Assembly: GCF_000952855.1 (NCBI RefSeq)
Contig: NZ_JSVU01000011.1
Span: forward strand, 1 to 64,000
Length of the DNA: 64,000 bases
DNA from: Aequorivita vladivostokensis
GTDB taxonomy: Bacteria; Bacteroidota; Bacteroidia; Flavobacteriales; Flavobacteriaceae
Direction of reading: 5' to 3'
Position 1 is the stretch's first letter; every line of letters begins with the position of its first letter. Below are positions 8,269 to 17,963 of this stretch, piece by piece. Made by a program: the position numbers and the translations under genes. A model generated the notes under the pieces. That model saw nothing but the letters and a program-made list of their open reading frames with translations. It was not told where the DNA came from and searched no databases.

Positions 8269-11200
8269 ATGCTAAATAAGAGCATCAAATTTCTCATAGA
8301 AAATAAACTCGTTGCGGTTTTAATACTCGTCGCTTTTGTGGGCTTCGGAACGGTTTACGCCCCTTTCAATTGGAATACCGGCTTTTTGCCATCAGACCCT
8401 GTGGCAGTGGATGCCATCCCGGATATAGGGGAAAACCAGCAGATTGTTTTCACAAAGTGGGATGGGCGTTCGCCCCAAGATATTGAGGACCAAATTACCT
8501 ATCCACTGACTACCACTTTGTTGGGTATTCCTGGCGTTAAAACCATTCGGAGTTCTTCCATGTTTGGCTTCTCAAGTATCTATATCATTTTTGAAGAGGA
8601 TGTTGAATTTTATTGGAGCCGCAGCCGTATTCTTGAAAAACTCAATTCCCTGCCGAGTGGACTTTTGCCCGAAGGGGTAAGCCCTGCTTTAGGGCCTGAC
8701 GCTACTGGATTGGGACAAATTTTTTGGTACACCCTCGAAGGTCGCGATAAGGATGGCAATGTAACGGGCGGTTGGGATTTGCAGGAGCTTCGCAGCATTC
8801 AGGATTATTATGTGAAATATGCCTTGGCCTCTGCCAGCGGAGTCTCAGAAGTCGCATCCATTGGCGGTTATGTAAAGGAATATCAAATAGACGTAAACCC
8901 CGAGCTGATGCGCCAGTATAACATCAGCTTAAGCCAAGTTGTGAAAGCGGTAAAGGAAAGCAATAGGGACATCGGCGCACAAACCTTGGAAATCAATCAG
9001 GCAGAATATTTGGTCCGCGGATTGGGCTACGTAAAATCGGTTTCGGATATTGAAAACGCGGTGGTTACTTCAGAAAATTATACCTCCATTAAGATTAGCG
9101 ATATCGCCAAGGTAACACTTGGACCCGCAGCAAGGCGTGGCATCTTGGACAAGGAAGGCGCTGAGGTTGTGGGCGCGGTGGTGGTTGCCCGATATGGTGC
9201 CAATCCATTGGAGGTCATTAATAATGTGAAGGATAAAATTAACGAATTAAGTGCAGGTCTGCCCACCAAAGTTTTGAGTGATGGCAGGACCTCGCAGGTA
9301 ACCATAGTTCCTTTTTACGACCGTACCGAGCTTATACAGGAAACCTTGGGCACGCTCAACGAAGCCCTGACACTGGAGATATTGATTACTATTTTGGTCA
9401 TTATCATAATGGTGTTCAATCTTCGGGCATCCGCATTGATTTCAGGATTGCTGCCGGTGGCGGTCCTAATGGTGTTTATTGCCATGAAATTCTTCAATGT
9501 GGATGCTAACATTGTAGCACTTTCGGGTATAGCCATTGCTATTGGAACAATGGTGGATGTGGGCGTTATACTTTCCGAAAACATCATCCGGCATTTGGAA
9601 GAGGAAAAAGAAAAGTTGGCTGGAGTCAGCCAAGATTTAGAAAGAAGCACTCCTGGCTTAAAACCGCCTGCAACAAAATCCATCAATACAATAGTATATA
9701 ACGCAACTGCCGAGGTCTCGGGCGCTATCGTGACGGCTGTGATGACTACAATTATCAGTTTCATTCCCGTATTTACAATGATAGGTGCAGAAGGGAAATT
9801 GTTTAGGCCATTGGCTTTTACAAAAACCTTTGCATTAACGGCTTCCATAATTGTAGCCTTATTTTTAATTCCGCCTTTCGCAGCTTTTCTATTCAGAAGA
9901 AAAAGCATCAAAAAGAATTTCAGCTACGCCATAAATGCGGTGTTGATTATAGTAGGAATTACAGCCGTAATCTTCGGATATTGGTTAGCCTTAATTTTGA
10001 TTGCCTATGGCGTTACAGGCCTTCTGAAACTTCAGAAAAAAGTTGATGACAAACAGGCAAATCTCATCAATATCAGTATTTCCGTAATTGCAATAGTATT
10101 CCTTTTGGCCGAATACTGGCGGCCGTTAGGGGTGGATAAAAGCATTTTTTGGAATCTTATTTTTGTAAGTATTATCTGTTTTGGATTGTTGGGCATCTTC
10201 ACTTTGTTCATCAAATATTATACTCCTATTTTAAGATGGTGTTTGGATAATAAGCTGCTGTTCCTCTCTGTTCCAACGGCTATCGTAATTGCCGGATTTT
10301 TAATTATGAAGAATACGGGAAAGGAATTCATGCCGTCGCTAAATGAAGGCTCCTTCCTATTGATGCCGACTTCTATGCCGCACGCGGGCGTGGAAGAGAA
10401 CAAAAGGGTATTGCAACAACTGGATATGGCCGTTGCCAGCATTCCCGAAATAGAAACCGTGGTGGGAAAAGCAGGTAGAACCGAATCGGCTCTGGACCCA
10501 GCGCCCTTGTCCATGTACGAGAACATCATTCAATACAAGCCCGAATATATGTTGAACCAAACCGGGGAGCGCCAACGGTTTAAAGTGAACGATGACGGCC
10601 TTTTTATTCGGAAAGATAACAGCTTGGTCGCCAACCCAAATATGGACGTCAGTTCTGCTGAACATAATAGTGCCGTGGAGAACGCTCGAAAAAGTGGCAA
10701 GAATGTTTTAATTACCGTTGATGAATCTAGTGATAAACTTATAGCAGATGAGGATGGTGAATTTTTCAGAAACTGGCGGCCAGAAATTCATTCCCCCGAT
10801 GATATTTGGAACGAAATAGTAAGGGTCACAAAACTACCGGGAGTTACTTCTGCCCCTAAATTACAACCTATTGAAACCCGTTTGGTAATGCTCCAAACAG
10901 GAATGCGCGCGCCGATGGGCATCAAAGTGAAAGGCCAGGATTTAAGACAAATAGAAGCTTTCGGCATCGAGTTGGAAACCATCCTTAAACAGGCCGAAGG
11001 CGTGAAACAGGAAGCCGTTTTTGCAGACCGCATCGTGGGCAAACCCTATTTGTTGGTAGATATGGATAGAACAAAACTGGCCCGATACGGAGTTACTATC
11101 GAAAGCGTTCAGGATGTCCTGAAGGTAGCCGTAGGCGGAATGGTCTTGACCCAAACCGTGGAAGGCAGGGAGCGCTATGGCGTTAGGGTTCGCTATCCGC

Positions 11201-12090
11201 GTGAACTGCGTGGCGACCCATCAGATTTGGAGGGTATTTATGTACCCGTGGAAAAAGGCAGTCCTGTACCGTTAAGTGAACTGGCCACTATCAAATACGA
11301 GCAAGGGCCACAGGTAATAAAAAGTGAAGACACTTTTTTGGTGGGCTACGTGCTTTTCGACAAGCTGGAGGGCTTTGCCGAGGTAAATGTGGTTGAGAAT
11401 GCCCAAGCGTTGATTCAGGACAAGATTGACTCGGGCGAATTGATACTGCCAAAAGGCATCAGTTATCAATTTACGGGAACCTATGAAAACCAGTTGCGCG
11501 CAGAGAAAACGTTATCGGTGGTGGTACCCTTGGCCTTGGCCATTATCTTTTTGATTCTGTACTTCCAGTTCCGCTCCGTGGCTACCTCTCTTATGGTTTT
11601 TACGGGCATTGCGGTAGCATTTGCGGGTGGCTTCCTAATGATTTGGTTCTACGGGCAAGGATGGTTTTTGAACTTCAATTTCTTTGGCGAAAATCTGCGG
11701 GATCTGTTTCAAATGCACACAATTAATCTGAGCGTTGCCGTGTGGGTAGGCTTTATCGCCCTATTCGGGATTGCGACAGATGACGGTGTGGTAATGGCAA
11801 CTTACCTGACCCAGACTTTTGAAAGAAACCAACCGGAAAGCAGAAAAGAGATAAGGGCATCTATAGTAGAAGCCGGGGAAAAACGAATCAGACCGTGTTT
11901 AATGACCACCGCCACGACCATATTGGCGCTTTTGCCAATTTTAACCTCCACCGGTCGGGGGAGCGACATTATGATTCCCATGGCCATCCCCAGTTTTGGG
12001 GGGATGCTCATTGCGTTAATCACCTTGTTTGTGGTACCCGTATTGTTTAGTTGGCGCAAGGAATTGCAACAGCAGAGAATCAAAAAATAA
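8269..12090 (+). CDS. CusA/CzcA-family heavy-metal efflux RND pump
   Basis: A 1273-residue inner-membrane proton-driven RND transporter of the heavy-metal branch. N-terminal features such as VAVDAIPDIGENQQIVFTKW and the GRSPQDIEDQITYPL motif are typical of CusA/CzcA. The TM4 charged pair is visible as D430 and E437 in MVDVGVILSEN. It is about 230 residues longer than the usual ~1040: there is an extra hydrophobic stretch around residues 545-640 and an extra periplasmic loop around residues 760-840. Both look like in-frame expansions, not frameshifts. The neighbouring TolC, DUF305 and CusB-like genes complete a tripartite exporter. The metal is not readable from sequence; copper/silver or cobalt/zinc/cadmium are the family options. 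Confidence 0.95.
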   Translation: MLNKSIKFLIENKLVAVLILVAFVGFGTVYAPFNWNTGFLPSDPVAVDAIPDIGENQQIVFTKWDGRSPQDIEDQITYPLTTTLLGIPGVKTIRSSSMFGFSSIYIIFEEDVEFYWSRSRILEKLNSLPSGLLPEGVSPALGPDATGLGQIFWYTLEGRDKDGNVTGGWDLQELRSIQDYYVKYALASASGVSEVASIGGYVKEYQIDVNPELMRQYNISLSQVVKAVKESNRDIGAQTLEINQAEYLVRGLGYVKSVSDIENAVVTSENYTSIKISDIAKVTLGPAARRGILDKEGAEVVGAVVVARYGANPLEVINNVKDKINELSAGLPTKVLSDGRTSQVTIVPFYDRTELIQETLGTLNEALTLEILITILVIIIMVFNLRASALISGLLPVAVLMVFIAMKFFNVDANIVALSGIAIAIGTMVDVGVILSENIIRHLEEEKEKLAGVSQDLERSTPGLKPPATKSINTIVYNATAEVSGAIVTAVMTTIISFIPVFTMIGAEGKLFRPLAFTKTFALTASIIVALFLIPPFAAFLFRRKSIKKNFSYAINAVLIIVGITAVIFGYWLALILIAYGVTGLLKLQKKVDDKQANLINISISVIAIVFLLAEYWRPLGVDKSIFWNLIFVSIICFGLLGIFTLFIKYYTPILRWCLDNKLLFLSVPTAIVIAGFLIMKNTGKEFMPSLNEGSFLLMPTSMPHAGVEENKRVLQQLDMAVASIPEIETVVGKAGRTESALDPAPLSMYENIIQYKPEYMLNQTGERQRFKVNDDGLFIRKDNSLVANPNMDVSSAEHNSAVENARKSGKNVLITVDESSDKLIADEDGEFFRNWRPEIHSPDDIWNEIVRVTKLPGVTSAPKLQPIETRLVMLQTGMRAPMGIKVKGQDLRQIEAFGIELETILKQAEGVKQEAVFADRIVGKPYLLVDMDRTKLARYGVTIESVQDVLKVAVGGMVLTQTVEGRERYGVRVRYPRELRGDPSDLEGIYVPVEKGSPVPLSELATIKYEQGPQVIKSEDTFLVGYVLFDKLEGFAEVNVVENAQALIQDKIDSGELILPKGISYQFTGTYENQLRAEKTLSVVVPLALAIIFLILYFQFRSVATSLMVFTGIAVAFAGGFLMIWFYGQGWFLNFNFFGENLRDLFQMHTINLSVAVWVGFIALFGIATDDGVVMATYLTQTFERNQPESRKEIRASIVEAGEKRIRPCLMTTATTILALLPILTSTGRGSDIMIPMAIPSFGGMLIALITLFVVPVLFSWRKELQQQRIKK

Positions 12091-12109
12091 GAACCAAGAT
12101 TAAACGAAA

Positions 12110-13345
12110 ATGAAACAATTAAAAATAATTATCAAACAAAAAGCCATCCTGTTTCTTGGCTTTTGGCTCTTGGCTCTCAACGGCTACGCACAGGATTTAC
12201 AGACATTTATAGACGAAGCCATGGCCAACAGTCCCGAAATCCAAAAGGTCGATTTTCAGTATAAAATAGCTTCTGAAAAAGTGCAGGAAGTAAACAGCCT
12301 GCCAAACACCGAATTTAACTTCGGGGTTATGGCCATCGCTCCTGAAATGGAGATGCCGATGGAGCGGTTCAGGGCCTCTGCAATGCAAATGTTGCCGTGG
12401 TTTGGAACTATTTCGGCACGGGAAAATTACGCCTCTTCCATGGCCGATGCCCAATATGTGGAGGTAACCATTGCCAAGCGAAAACTGGCGCTATCGGTTG
12501 CGCAGTTTTACTATCAGCTTTATGAAATCAGGGCCAAACAGGAAGTGCTCGAAAAAAACATTGCGCTCCTAAGGACCTACGAACGTTTGGCGCTCACTTC
12601 GGTGGAAGTGGGAAAGGCTTCTGCCGTGGACGTTTTGCGTTTACAGATTCGGCAGAACGAACTGCAGCAATCTATAAACGTTTTAACGCAGCAGAACAAG
12701 GGAATACAAGCTGCTTTGAACAGTGTGATGAATAGGGAACACGACAGGGAGATTGCGGCGATTTCTTCCTTGGAAATACCCGAAAACGACAATTTTTATA
12801 GTTACGAGCGCTTGTCGGTAAACCCGGAGTTGCTAAAATATGATAAGCTTTACGAATCCGTGGAGCGCTCAGAATTGTTGAACCAAAAAGAAAGCGGGCC
12901 AATGGTGGGATTTGGTGTGGAATATATCAACCAAGAAAATAGCCCTATGATAACGAGTGATTTTAAGGATATGGTGATGCCGATGGTCTCTTTGTCGATT
13001 CCTATTTTCAACAATAAATATAAATCGCAGACCAGGCAGAACGAACTGCGCAAGCTAGAAATCCAATCGCAAAAAGAGGAACGCTTAAATGTTTTAAAAG
13101 CGGAATTGGCAAAGGCCATTTCCCTAAGCAAGCAGGCGCGTATAATGTATGAGACACAGGCAAAAAACCTGAAACAGGCCGAAGATGCTGAGGAAATTCT
13201 CATCAAAAATTATGAGACCGGAACCATAGATTTTAACGATGTGCTGGACATACAGGAACTGCAATTAAAATTTCAGATGAGCCAGATTGAAGCAGTAAAA
13301 CAATATTATGCACAAGCTGCCGTGATAAATTATTTGATAGAATAG
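12110..13345 (+). CDS. TolC-family outer-membrane efflux protein
   Basis: A 411-residue protein beginning 20 bp after the RND pump. It has an export signal (about residues 1-27, ending GYAQ) and the two-fold repeated helical pattern of OEP/TolC proteins: YYQLYEIRAKQEVLEKNI in the first half and GTIDFNDVLDIQELQLK in the second. It should form the outer-membrane duct of the metal exporter. Close spacing indicates cotranscription with the pump. Confidence 0.9.
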   Translation: MKQLKIIIKQKAILFLGFWLLALNGYAQDLQTFIDEAMANSPEIQKVDFQYKIASEKVQEVNSLPNTEFNFGVMAIAPEMEMPMERFRASAMQMLPWFGTISARENYASSMADAQYVEVTIAKRKLALSVAQFYYQLYEIRAKQEVLEKNIALLRTYERLALTSVEVGKASAVDVLRLQIRQNELQQSINVLTQQNKGIQAALNSVMNREHDREIAAISSLEIPENDNFYSYERLSVNPELLKYDKLYESVERSELLNQKESGPMVGFGVEYINQENSPMITSDFKDMVMPMVSLSIPIFNNKYKSQTRQNELRKLEIQSQKEERLNVLKAELAKAISLSKQARIMYETQAKNLKQAEDAEEILIKNYETGTIDFNDVLDIQELQLKFQMSQIEAVKQYYAQAAVINYLIE

Positions 13346-13379
13346 CAAACCAAGATGTATTAATTTAAATAGAATTATT

Positions 13380-13862
13380 ATGAAAAATTCAAACCAACAC
13401 TCAAAAAACAACAATTACACAAAATTCATTTTGATGCTTGCCGCATCCTTTGTGGCAATGTACATCACAATGTATTTGAACACGTATGAAATTGACCACG
13501 TGTATTTCAGCCTGACAAGATTCTATATGAGCTGTTTAGGAATAGCCTGTATGGCGGTAATTATGTGGTTTTTTATGCGGAAAATGTACCAAAACAAAAA
13601 AAAGAATATTGCCATTCTTTTAGGTAGCTTGATACTTTTCGTCAGCGCACTTGGACTGGTACGGGCACAGCGCCCCATTATAGGCGATGTTTTGTACATG
13701 CGGGCAATGATTCCACACCATTCCATTGCAATTTTGACGAGTAAAAGAGCCGATATAAAGGATCCCGAGGTTCGCAAACTGGCCGATGAAATCATTAAAG
13801 CACAGGAAAAGGAAATTGCCGAAATGAAAAGATATATCCAGCGTTTGGAAGCTGAAAAATAA
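13380..13862 (+). CDS. DUF305 membrane protein of the metal-efflux operon
   Basis: A 160-residue protein with three N-terminal membrane segments (about residues 14-32, 48-65 and 74-92) and a short C-terminal DUF305 helical domain carrying the signature MIPHHSIAI (about residues 110-118). DUF305 proteins are ferritin-like four-helix fragments often found in copper and other metal loci. The paired His residues suggest metal handling, but their exact role is unknown. It lies between tolC-like and cusB-like genes. Confidence 0.85.
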   Translation: MKNSNQHSKNNNYTKFILMLAASFVAMYITMYLNTYEIDHVYFSLTRFYMSCLGIACMAVIMWFFMRKMYQNKKKNIAILLGSLILFVSALGLVRAQRPIIGDVLYMRAMIPHHSIAILTSKRADIKDPEVRKLADEIIKAQEKEIAEMKRYIQRLEAEK

Positions 13863-13937
13863 TAACACCTTTAGTCCGGCCCAGCTTGTCTGTAACGAGT
13901 ACAGTCGAGTGGTCGAGATCTATTTAATTATAACTTT

Positions 13938-15731
13938 ATGAAAAAATACATCATCTACATTGCCATTTTAGCCATTGGCTTAGTTTTGGGCTACGTCTTT
14001 TTCGGCGGACCTGCTGAAGGATCATTAAGCACCAAAGATGTTTCCGATATGTCCGACAGTGACAGAGAACAGAGCCAAATGTGGACCTGCTCCATGCATC
14101 CACAGATTATGCAGCCCGAACCCGGCGACTGCCCCATCTGCGGAATGGATTTGATTCCTGCGGAAACAGGCGCCGATGGACTCGCAATGAACGAAATAAA
14201 AATGACGGAAAACGCCATGGCGCTGGCAAACATTCAAACCACGATAGTTGGCAATGCTTCGGCTGCGGATGGAAACGCAATGACGCTTTCGGGAAAAATA
14301 ATGCCCAATGAAGAGGCAAACGCGGTACAGGCAAGTTATTTTGAAGGTCGAATTGAAAAATTGAACGTCAACTTTACCGGCGAGGAAGTACGAAAAGGCC
14401 AATTATTGGCTACCATTTATGCACCCAGTCTTGTTGCCGCACAACAGGAACTGCTTACTGCGGCGTCCATGAAGGAGTCGCAACCCGCACTGTACCAAGC
14501 GGTCCGCAATAAATTAAAACTTTGGAAACTTTCAGAAAGCCAAATCAATCAAATAGAAAGTTCTGGGAAGGTGCGTGAAAATTTTCCTATTTACGCCACG
14601 GTTTCCGGTACGGTTTCCCAAAAGATGGCAGAGGAGGGGGATTATGTAAAACAGGGGCAACCTATATTGAAAGTGAGCAATCTCAGTACCGTTTGGGCCA
14701 TGTTTGATGCTTATGAAAATCAAATTTCGCAATTAAAAGAGGGCCAAAAGATAACCGTAACCACCAATGCCTACCCCAATAAGGAATTTGAAGCCACGGT
14801 ATCATTTATTGACCCTATATTGAATACCAAATCCAGAACCGTTTCAGTAAGGGCAACCTTGAATAATAAGGAAGATATTTTGAAGCCGGGCATGTTCGTA
14901 ACCGCAAAGGTAGAAACATCCAAGGAAAATGCGACACAATCGCCAATAACCGTTCCCGCTACGGCCGTGCTGTGGACGGGAGAAAGGTCTTTGGTGTATG
15001 TGAAAACAAATCCAAACGAGCCTATTTTCGAAATGCGGGAAGTAACCTTGGGTACTAAAAATGGCGACGTTTACACCATTGTTGACGGCCTAAAAAATGG
15101 CGAGGAAGTAGTTACAAACGGAACATTTACAGTTGATGCCGCAGCCCAGTTGCAAGACAAAAAAAGTATGATGAATACTCAAGGTGGCAAAACAACAACC
15201 GGTCATGAAGGACATACTGGCATGGGAAGTACTATTAGCAACGAACATTCTGCTAAAGCCTCCCATAACACTAGATTGGAAGTTTCTTCAAAATTCAAAT
15301 CACAATTAAAAGGTGTTTTCGACAAGTATATCGAACTTAAAGATGCCTTGGTTAAGGACAATGCCGAAGCTGCCAAGAATAGCGCGGAAAAATTACTGAA
15401 GAATATTTCCGAAGTTGATATGAAACTCTTGAAGGAAAAGGAGGCCCATAACCATTGGATGCGATTGGAGAAGGAGCTAAAGGAGGCGGCCACCCCAATT
15501 TCCGAAACTGACGGTATTAAAAAGCAAAGAGAGCATTTTGTACCTCTTTCAGCACATTTTATAAATGCGGTTAGAACCTTCGGTATTGACCAAAAGGTGT
15601 TCGTGGAGTTTTGCCCCATGGCCAACAATGACGTGGGTGCCTATTGGCTGAGCGAGGACGAAGAAATCCGCAACCCGTATTTTGGAAAGGAAATGCTGAA
15701 TTGCGGCAGTGTTATGGAAGAAATTTTTTAA
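13938..15731 (+). CDS. CusB-like RND periplasmic adaptor with metal-binding head and DUF3347 tail
   Basis: A 597-residue membrane-fusion protein. After an N-terminal anchor (about 1-24) comes a heavy-metal-binding domain with WTCSMHPQIM and DCPICGMDL (about residues 50-75). Then follow the barrel-sandwich hybrid, beta-barrel and membrane-proximal domains of CusB (to about residue 405), including the typical KPGMFVTAKV strand. A His-rich linker (GHEGHTGMG) joins a C-terminal DUF3347 domain of about 170 residues that contains CPMANND and a final Cys. The protein couples the RND pump to the TolC channel; the extra metal sites at both ends suggest cargo capture. The tail is standard for Bacteroidota members. 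Confidence 0.93.
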   Translation: MKKYIIYIAILAIGLVLGYVFFGGPAEGSLSTKDVSDMSDSDREQSQMWTCSMHPQIMQPEPGDCPICGMDLIPAETGADGLAMNEIKMTENAMALANIQTTIVGNASAADGNAMTLSGKIMPNEEANAVQASYFEGRIEKLNVNFTGEEVRKGQLLATIYAPSLVAAQQELLTAASMKESQPALYQAVRNKLKLWKLSESQINQIESSGKVRENFPIYATVSGTVSQKMAEEGDYVKQGQPILKVSNLSTVWAMFDAYENQISQLKEGQKITVTTNAYPNKEFEATVSFIDPILNTKSRTVSVRATLNNKEDILKPGMFVTAKVETSKENATQSPITVPATAVLWTGERSLVYVKTNPNEPIFEMREVTLGTKNGDVYTIVDGLKNGEEVVTNGTFTVDAAAQLQDKKSMMNTQGGKTTTGHEGHTGMGSTISNEHSAKASHNTRLEVSSKFKSQLKGVFDKYIELKDALVKDNAEAAKNSAEKLLKNISEVDMKLLKEKEAHNHWMRLEKELKEAATPISETDGIKKQREHFVPLSAHFINAVRTFGIDQKVFVEFCPMANNDVGAYWLSEDEEIRNPYFGKEMLNCGSVMEEIF

Positions 15732-15976
15732 AAGATACAATTGTTCTGTTGTTTTCCCTCATAATGATTTTTGTTAGCGAGCTGCGCTCTGCCTTGGTAA
15801 AAGAAATGCCTGTTTTGGAATTTCGCCAACTTTACTTGACCGCAGCAAACATTCGGTTTTGCTATTAAATTTAGAGATTTTGAACTTCCTATTTATCTTT
15901 AAAGAATTACAATCTTTTCTTAAAATTGTAAGAGCATAAAACACAGAGTTGTAATTTAGTGAGAAAACAAGAAATT

Positions 15977-16438
15977 ATGAAAAATATAAGTGTATTACTA
16001 GTGGCCAGTTCTCTCACTCTATTAACTGCTTGTGGAGGAACACAATCTACCACTACCGACGAAAAGCAGACAACCACGAATAATAGAGGCAGGTCCAACA
16101 GCGAAATTAGCGCCACCACTAACTCCACTACGGGTTCCCGCCAATCAGCAAGACAAAATGAGGCTGCCGCTGCCATGGCTTCAGAAAGAGCTGCTGAAGA
16201 ACAGGCGCGGATGCAAAGAATGTATTCAGACCTCGATTTGGATGACGGTCAAATATCGCGCTTTGAAAGCGAGTGGAAAAGTGCCGAAACCGCTTGGAAA
16301 AGAAGTAACCGACAAAAGGAAATGAACAATTATGAGAGAACTGAACTTCAGGATAGAATTTTTAGGGATATTCTGGACGATCGCCAATTTGAAAAATATC
16401 AAAAATGGGCCAGGGAAAATGCCCGGTCCGGGAATTAA
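15977..16438 (+). CDS. Small Spy/CpxP-like lipoprotein, function unknown
   Basis: About 153 residues from the ATG at 15977. MKNISVLLVASSLTLLTAC ends in a lipobox with Cys19. A Ser/Thr/Asn-rich linker leads into a helical domain (about 80-150) with LDLDDGQISRFE and ILDDRQFEKYQKW, which resemble the LTxxQ-type repeats of Spy/CpxP proteins. The location immediately after the metal-efflux genes fits an envelope-stress role (inference), although a 245-bp gap suggests its own promoter. A TATCTTTA box lies near 15895. Confidence 0.65.
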   Translation: MKNISVLLVASSLTLLTACGGTQSTTTDEKQTTTNNRGRSNSEISATTNSTTGSRQSARQNEAAAAMASERAAEEQARMQRMYSDLDLDDGQISRFESEWKSAETAWKRSNRQKEMNNYERTELQDRIFRDILDDRQFEKYQKWARENARSGN

Positions 16439-16508
16439 AGTGTAGATTTCGATATTTCAGAAGAATTATCTATATCGATTTTACTGTTACTGGTAAATTC
16501 AAGCAATC

Positions 16509-16540
16509 AAAATCGTAGCCGTGGCGCTACGATTTTTTTT
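16509..16540 (+). terminator. Intrinsic terminator after the Spy-like lipoprotein gene
   Basis: An 11-bp perfect stem (AAAATCGTAGC / GCTACGATTTT) with a 6-base loop runs into nine T residues. Confidence 0.85.
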
Positions 16541-16594
16541 TGCTCACAATTTTGGGTTTTTACGATATATGGTTATAACCGAAAATTTTTAATT

Positions 16595-17323
16595 ATGGAA
16601 AATGACGCTTTAATAAATGAACTTCACGCTGTAACAATGAACCCAATGCAGGCGCCCGACTTGCAATATTTTAAACGATATAATATTTCGGAAGATAGTT
16701 TTTTAAAAATAAAACAGATAAACGATGTGGTAACAGAACAAGCCATGGAACTTAATAGGCTGAACGGTCCATTATCCGACAAACAAATGCAAATACAGTT
16801 GCAGCAAATGGATGAAATGGTAAATTCGTTAAAAGAAACCTTTATTGTAATAAGTAAGCTAAAAGTAAGTCTGCAGGATACGCTTAAAGAAAGTAAAACA
16901 TCTCAAGGCATAACAAAGTGGATGTACATTATTTCCTTTTGCCTAGGATTGGCGCTGATAGTTTCGGCTGTGGTTTTTGCCGTGATGGATAGGCCTATTT
17001 TGGCCATTGCCTTCGGAACTTTCGGGATGGTAGATATTGTGGCACATTTTATTGCAGACCCTCCCGCCCGACTTCAGGAGAGCAGAAGTAATTATGTGCA
17101 ACTAACCGGGCTTACTTTAGCTTGGTTTAAGGAAACCATTAATAATGATGGTTGTTTGGCCAATTTAAAAATGTTCACGCCAGAAGTTCTGCAGAATTAT
17201 AATTCCTTAAGCGAAAGTTACGTAGCCAATACAGGGAAATTCTTTAAAATGATGGAAGATTTAGCAGAGCCACAAAACAAAAAGAAAGAGAAGGAGCAGT
17301 CCGCGCCCGAAGAAAAGAAATAA
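16595..17323 (+). CDS. Two-TM protein with N-terminal coiled coil, unknown function
   Basis: 242 residues. The N-terminal ~105 residues are helical and Gln-rich with coiled-coil character. Two adjacent membrane segments follow (about 111-130 and 135-153). Then comes a conserved-looking cytosolic stretch, ADPPARLQESRSNYVQLTGL, and a lysine/glutamate-rich tail. The layout recalls small two-TM domains found beside immune or signalling proteins (a TRADD-N-associated membrane domain was considered), but I do not recognise it with confidence. It is flanked by a terminator upstream and the tmRNA gene downstream, so it is probably monocistronic. Confidence 0.7.
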   Translation: MENDALINELHAVTMNPMQAPDLQYFKRYNISEDSFLKIKQINDVVTEQAMELNRLNGPLSDKQMQIQLQQMDEMVNSLKETFIVISKLKVSLQDTLKESKTSQGITKWMYIISFCLGLALIVSAVVFAVMDRPILAIAFGTFGMVDIVAHFIADPPARLQESRSNYVQLTGLTLAWFKETINNDGCLANLKMFTPEVLQNYNSLSESYVANTGKFFKMMEDLAEPQNKKKEKEQSAPEEKK

Positions 17324-17373
17324 TATAGCATGTATTCCTAGCTAATCGTTCCCCACGATAAAGCCTGCAAATA

Positions 17374-17402
17374 AAAAGCCACACATTTTCGGTGTGGCTT
17401 AT
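17374..17402 (-). terminator. Terminator of the tmRNA gene
   Basis: Read on the minus strand, AAGCCACAC pairs with GTGTGGCTT around a 7-base loop and is followed by TTTTTAT. It lies 8 bp beyond the CCA end of the tmRNA. Confidence 0.85.
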
Positions 17403-17408
17403 TCGGTT

Positions 17409-17822
17409 TGGTGGAGCCGGAGGGATTCGAACCCTCGTCCAAACGCGCAATTATACTGCTTTCTACATGCTTAGTTTTCATTTAGGTTTTCGAGAGATTG
17501 CCGGTCGAAAACTACCAACGCACTCCTTATCTTTACTTGCGCCGATAGGTATCGGCATTCACGATGCCATCAAAGCACTAGCACCGCTAGGTTTACTTTT
17601 ACGAAGCCGCTATATCGAACGCCGTAAACCAAGGCCTTCGAGCGACTTCCTGCTTGCCCACCTTGTGGGCCGAGGCATACCGTACTGTAATTCGGGTTAT
17701 GCAGCTAGGGCGTAGTTATTCTCGCCGTTTAAAAAGTGTGAAATATGAGATTTACGAGCTGTATCCCAGCGCTCGGCATGCTTACAATACAATTAGACCC
17801 GCTGTCAAAACCAGTCGGCCCC
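17409..17822 (-). ncRNA. ssrA: Transfer-messenger RNA (tmRNA)
   Basis: A 414-nt RNA on the minus strand. The 5' end GGGGCCGACTGG and 3' end CGGCTCC-ACCA form the seven-pair acceptor stem with one G-U pair, CCA is encoded, and a T-arm GGTTCGAATCC-type sequence precedes it. The mRNA-like part encodes the tag GENNYALAA followed by TAA (17697-17726). The tag matches the GExNYALAA form known from Bacteroidota. It rescues stalled ribosomes with SmpB. Small open frames overlapping this region are not genes. Confidence 0.97.
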
Positions 17823-17900
17823 TTTTTTTAGTGTTAAGTGTACAGTAACAGTTGGCAGTATGGCGTCAATTGTCATAAAGTCTCATCAACTAAAAGAGGG

Positions 17901-17928
17901 CAAAGATACATGAAAAACCTTATCTTTG
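17901..17928. promoter_or_regulatory. Divergent TATCTTTG promoter boxes
   Basis: TATCTTTG on the minus strand (17901-17908) points to ssrA, and another on the plus strand (17921-17928) points to the alanine-dehydrogenase-like gene. Both match the Bacteroidota -7 consensus TAnnTTTG. No convincing -33 TTTG is seen at the ideal spacing for either. Confidence 0.55.
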
Positions 17929-17963
17929 CGACCGCTTTAATTTATTCAATAAACATACCAAAA

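Noticed and set aside
17392-17848. Two overlapping plus-strand open frames of 64-107 codons
   Set aside because: They lie on the complement of the tmRNA gene, whose ends, tag frame and terminator are all identifiable.
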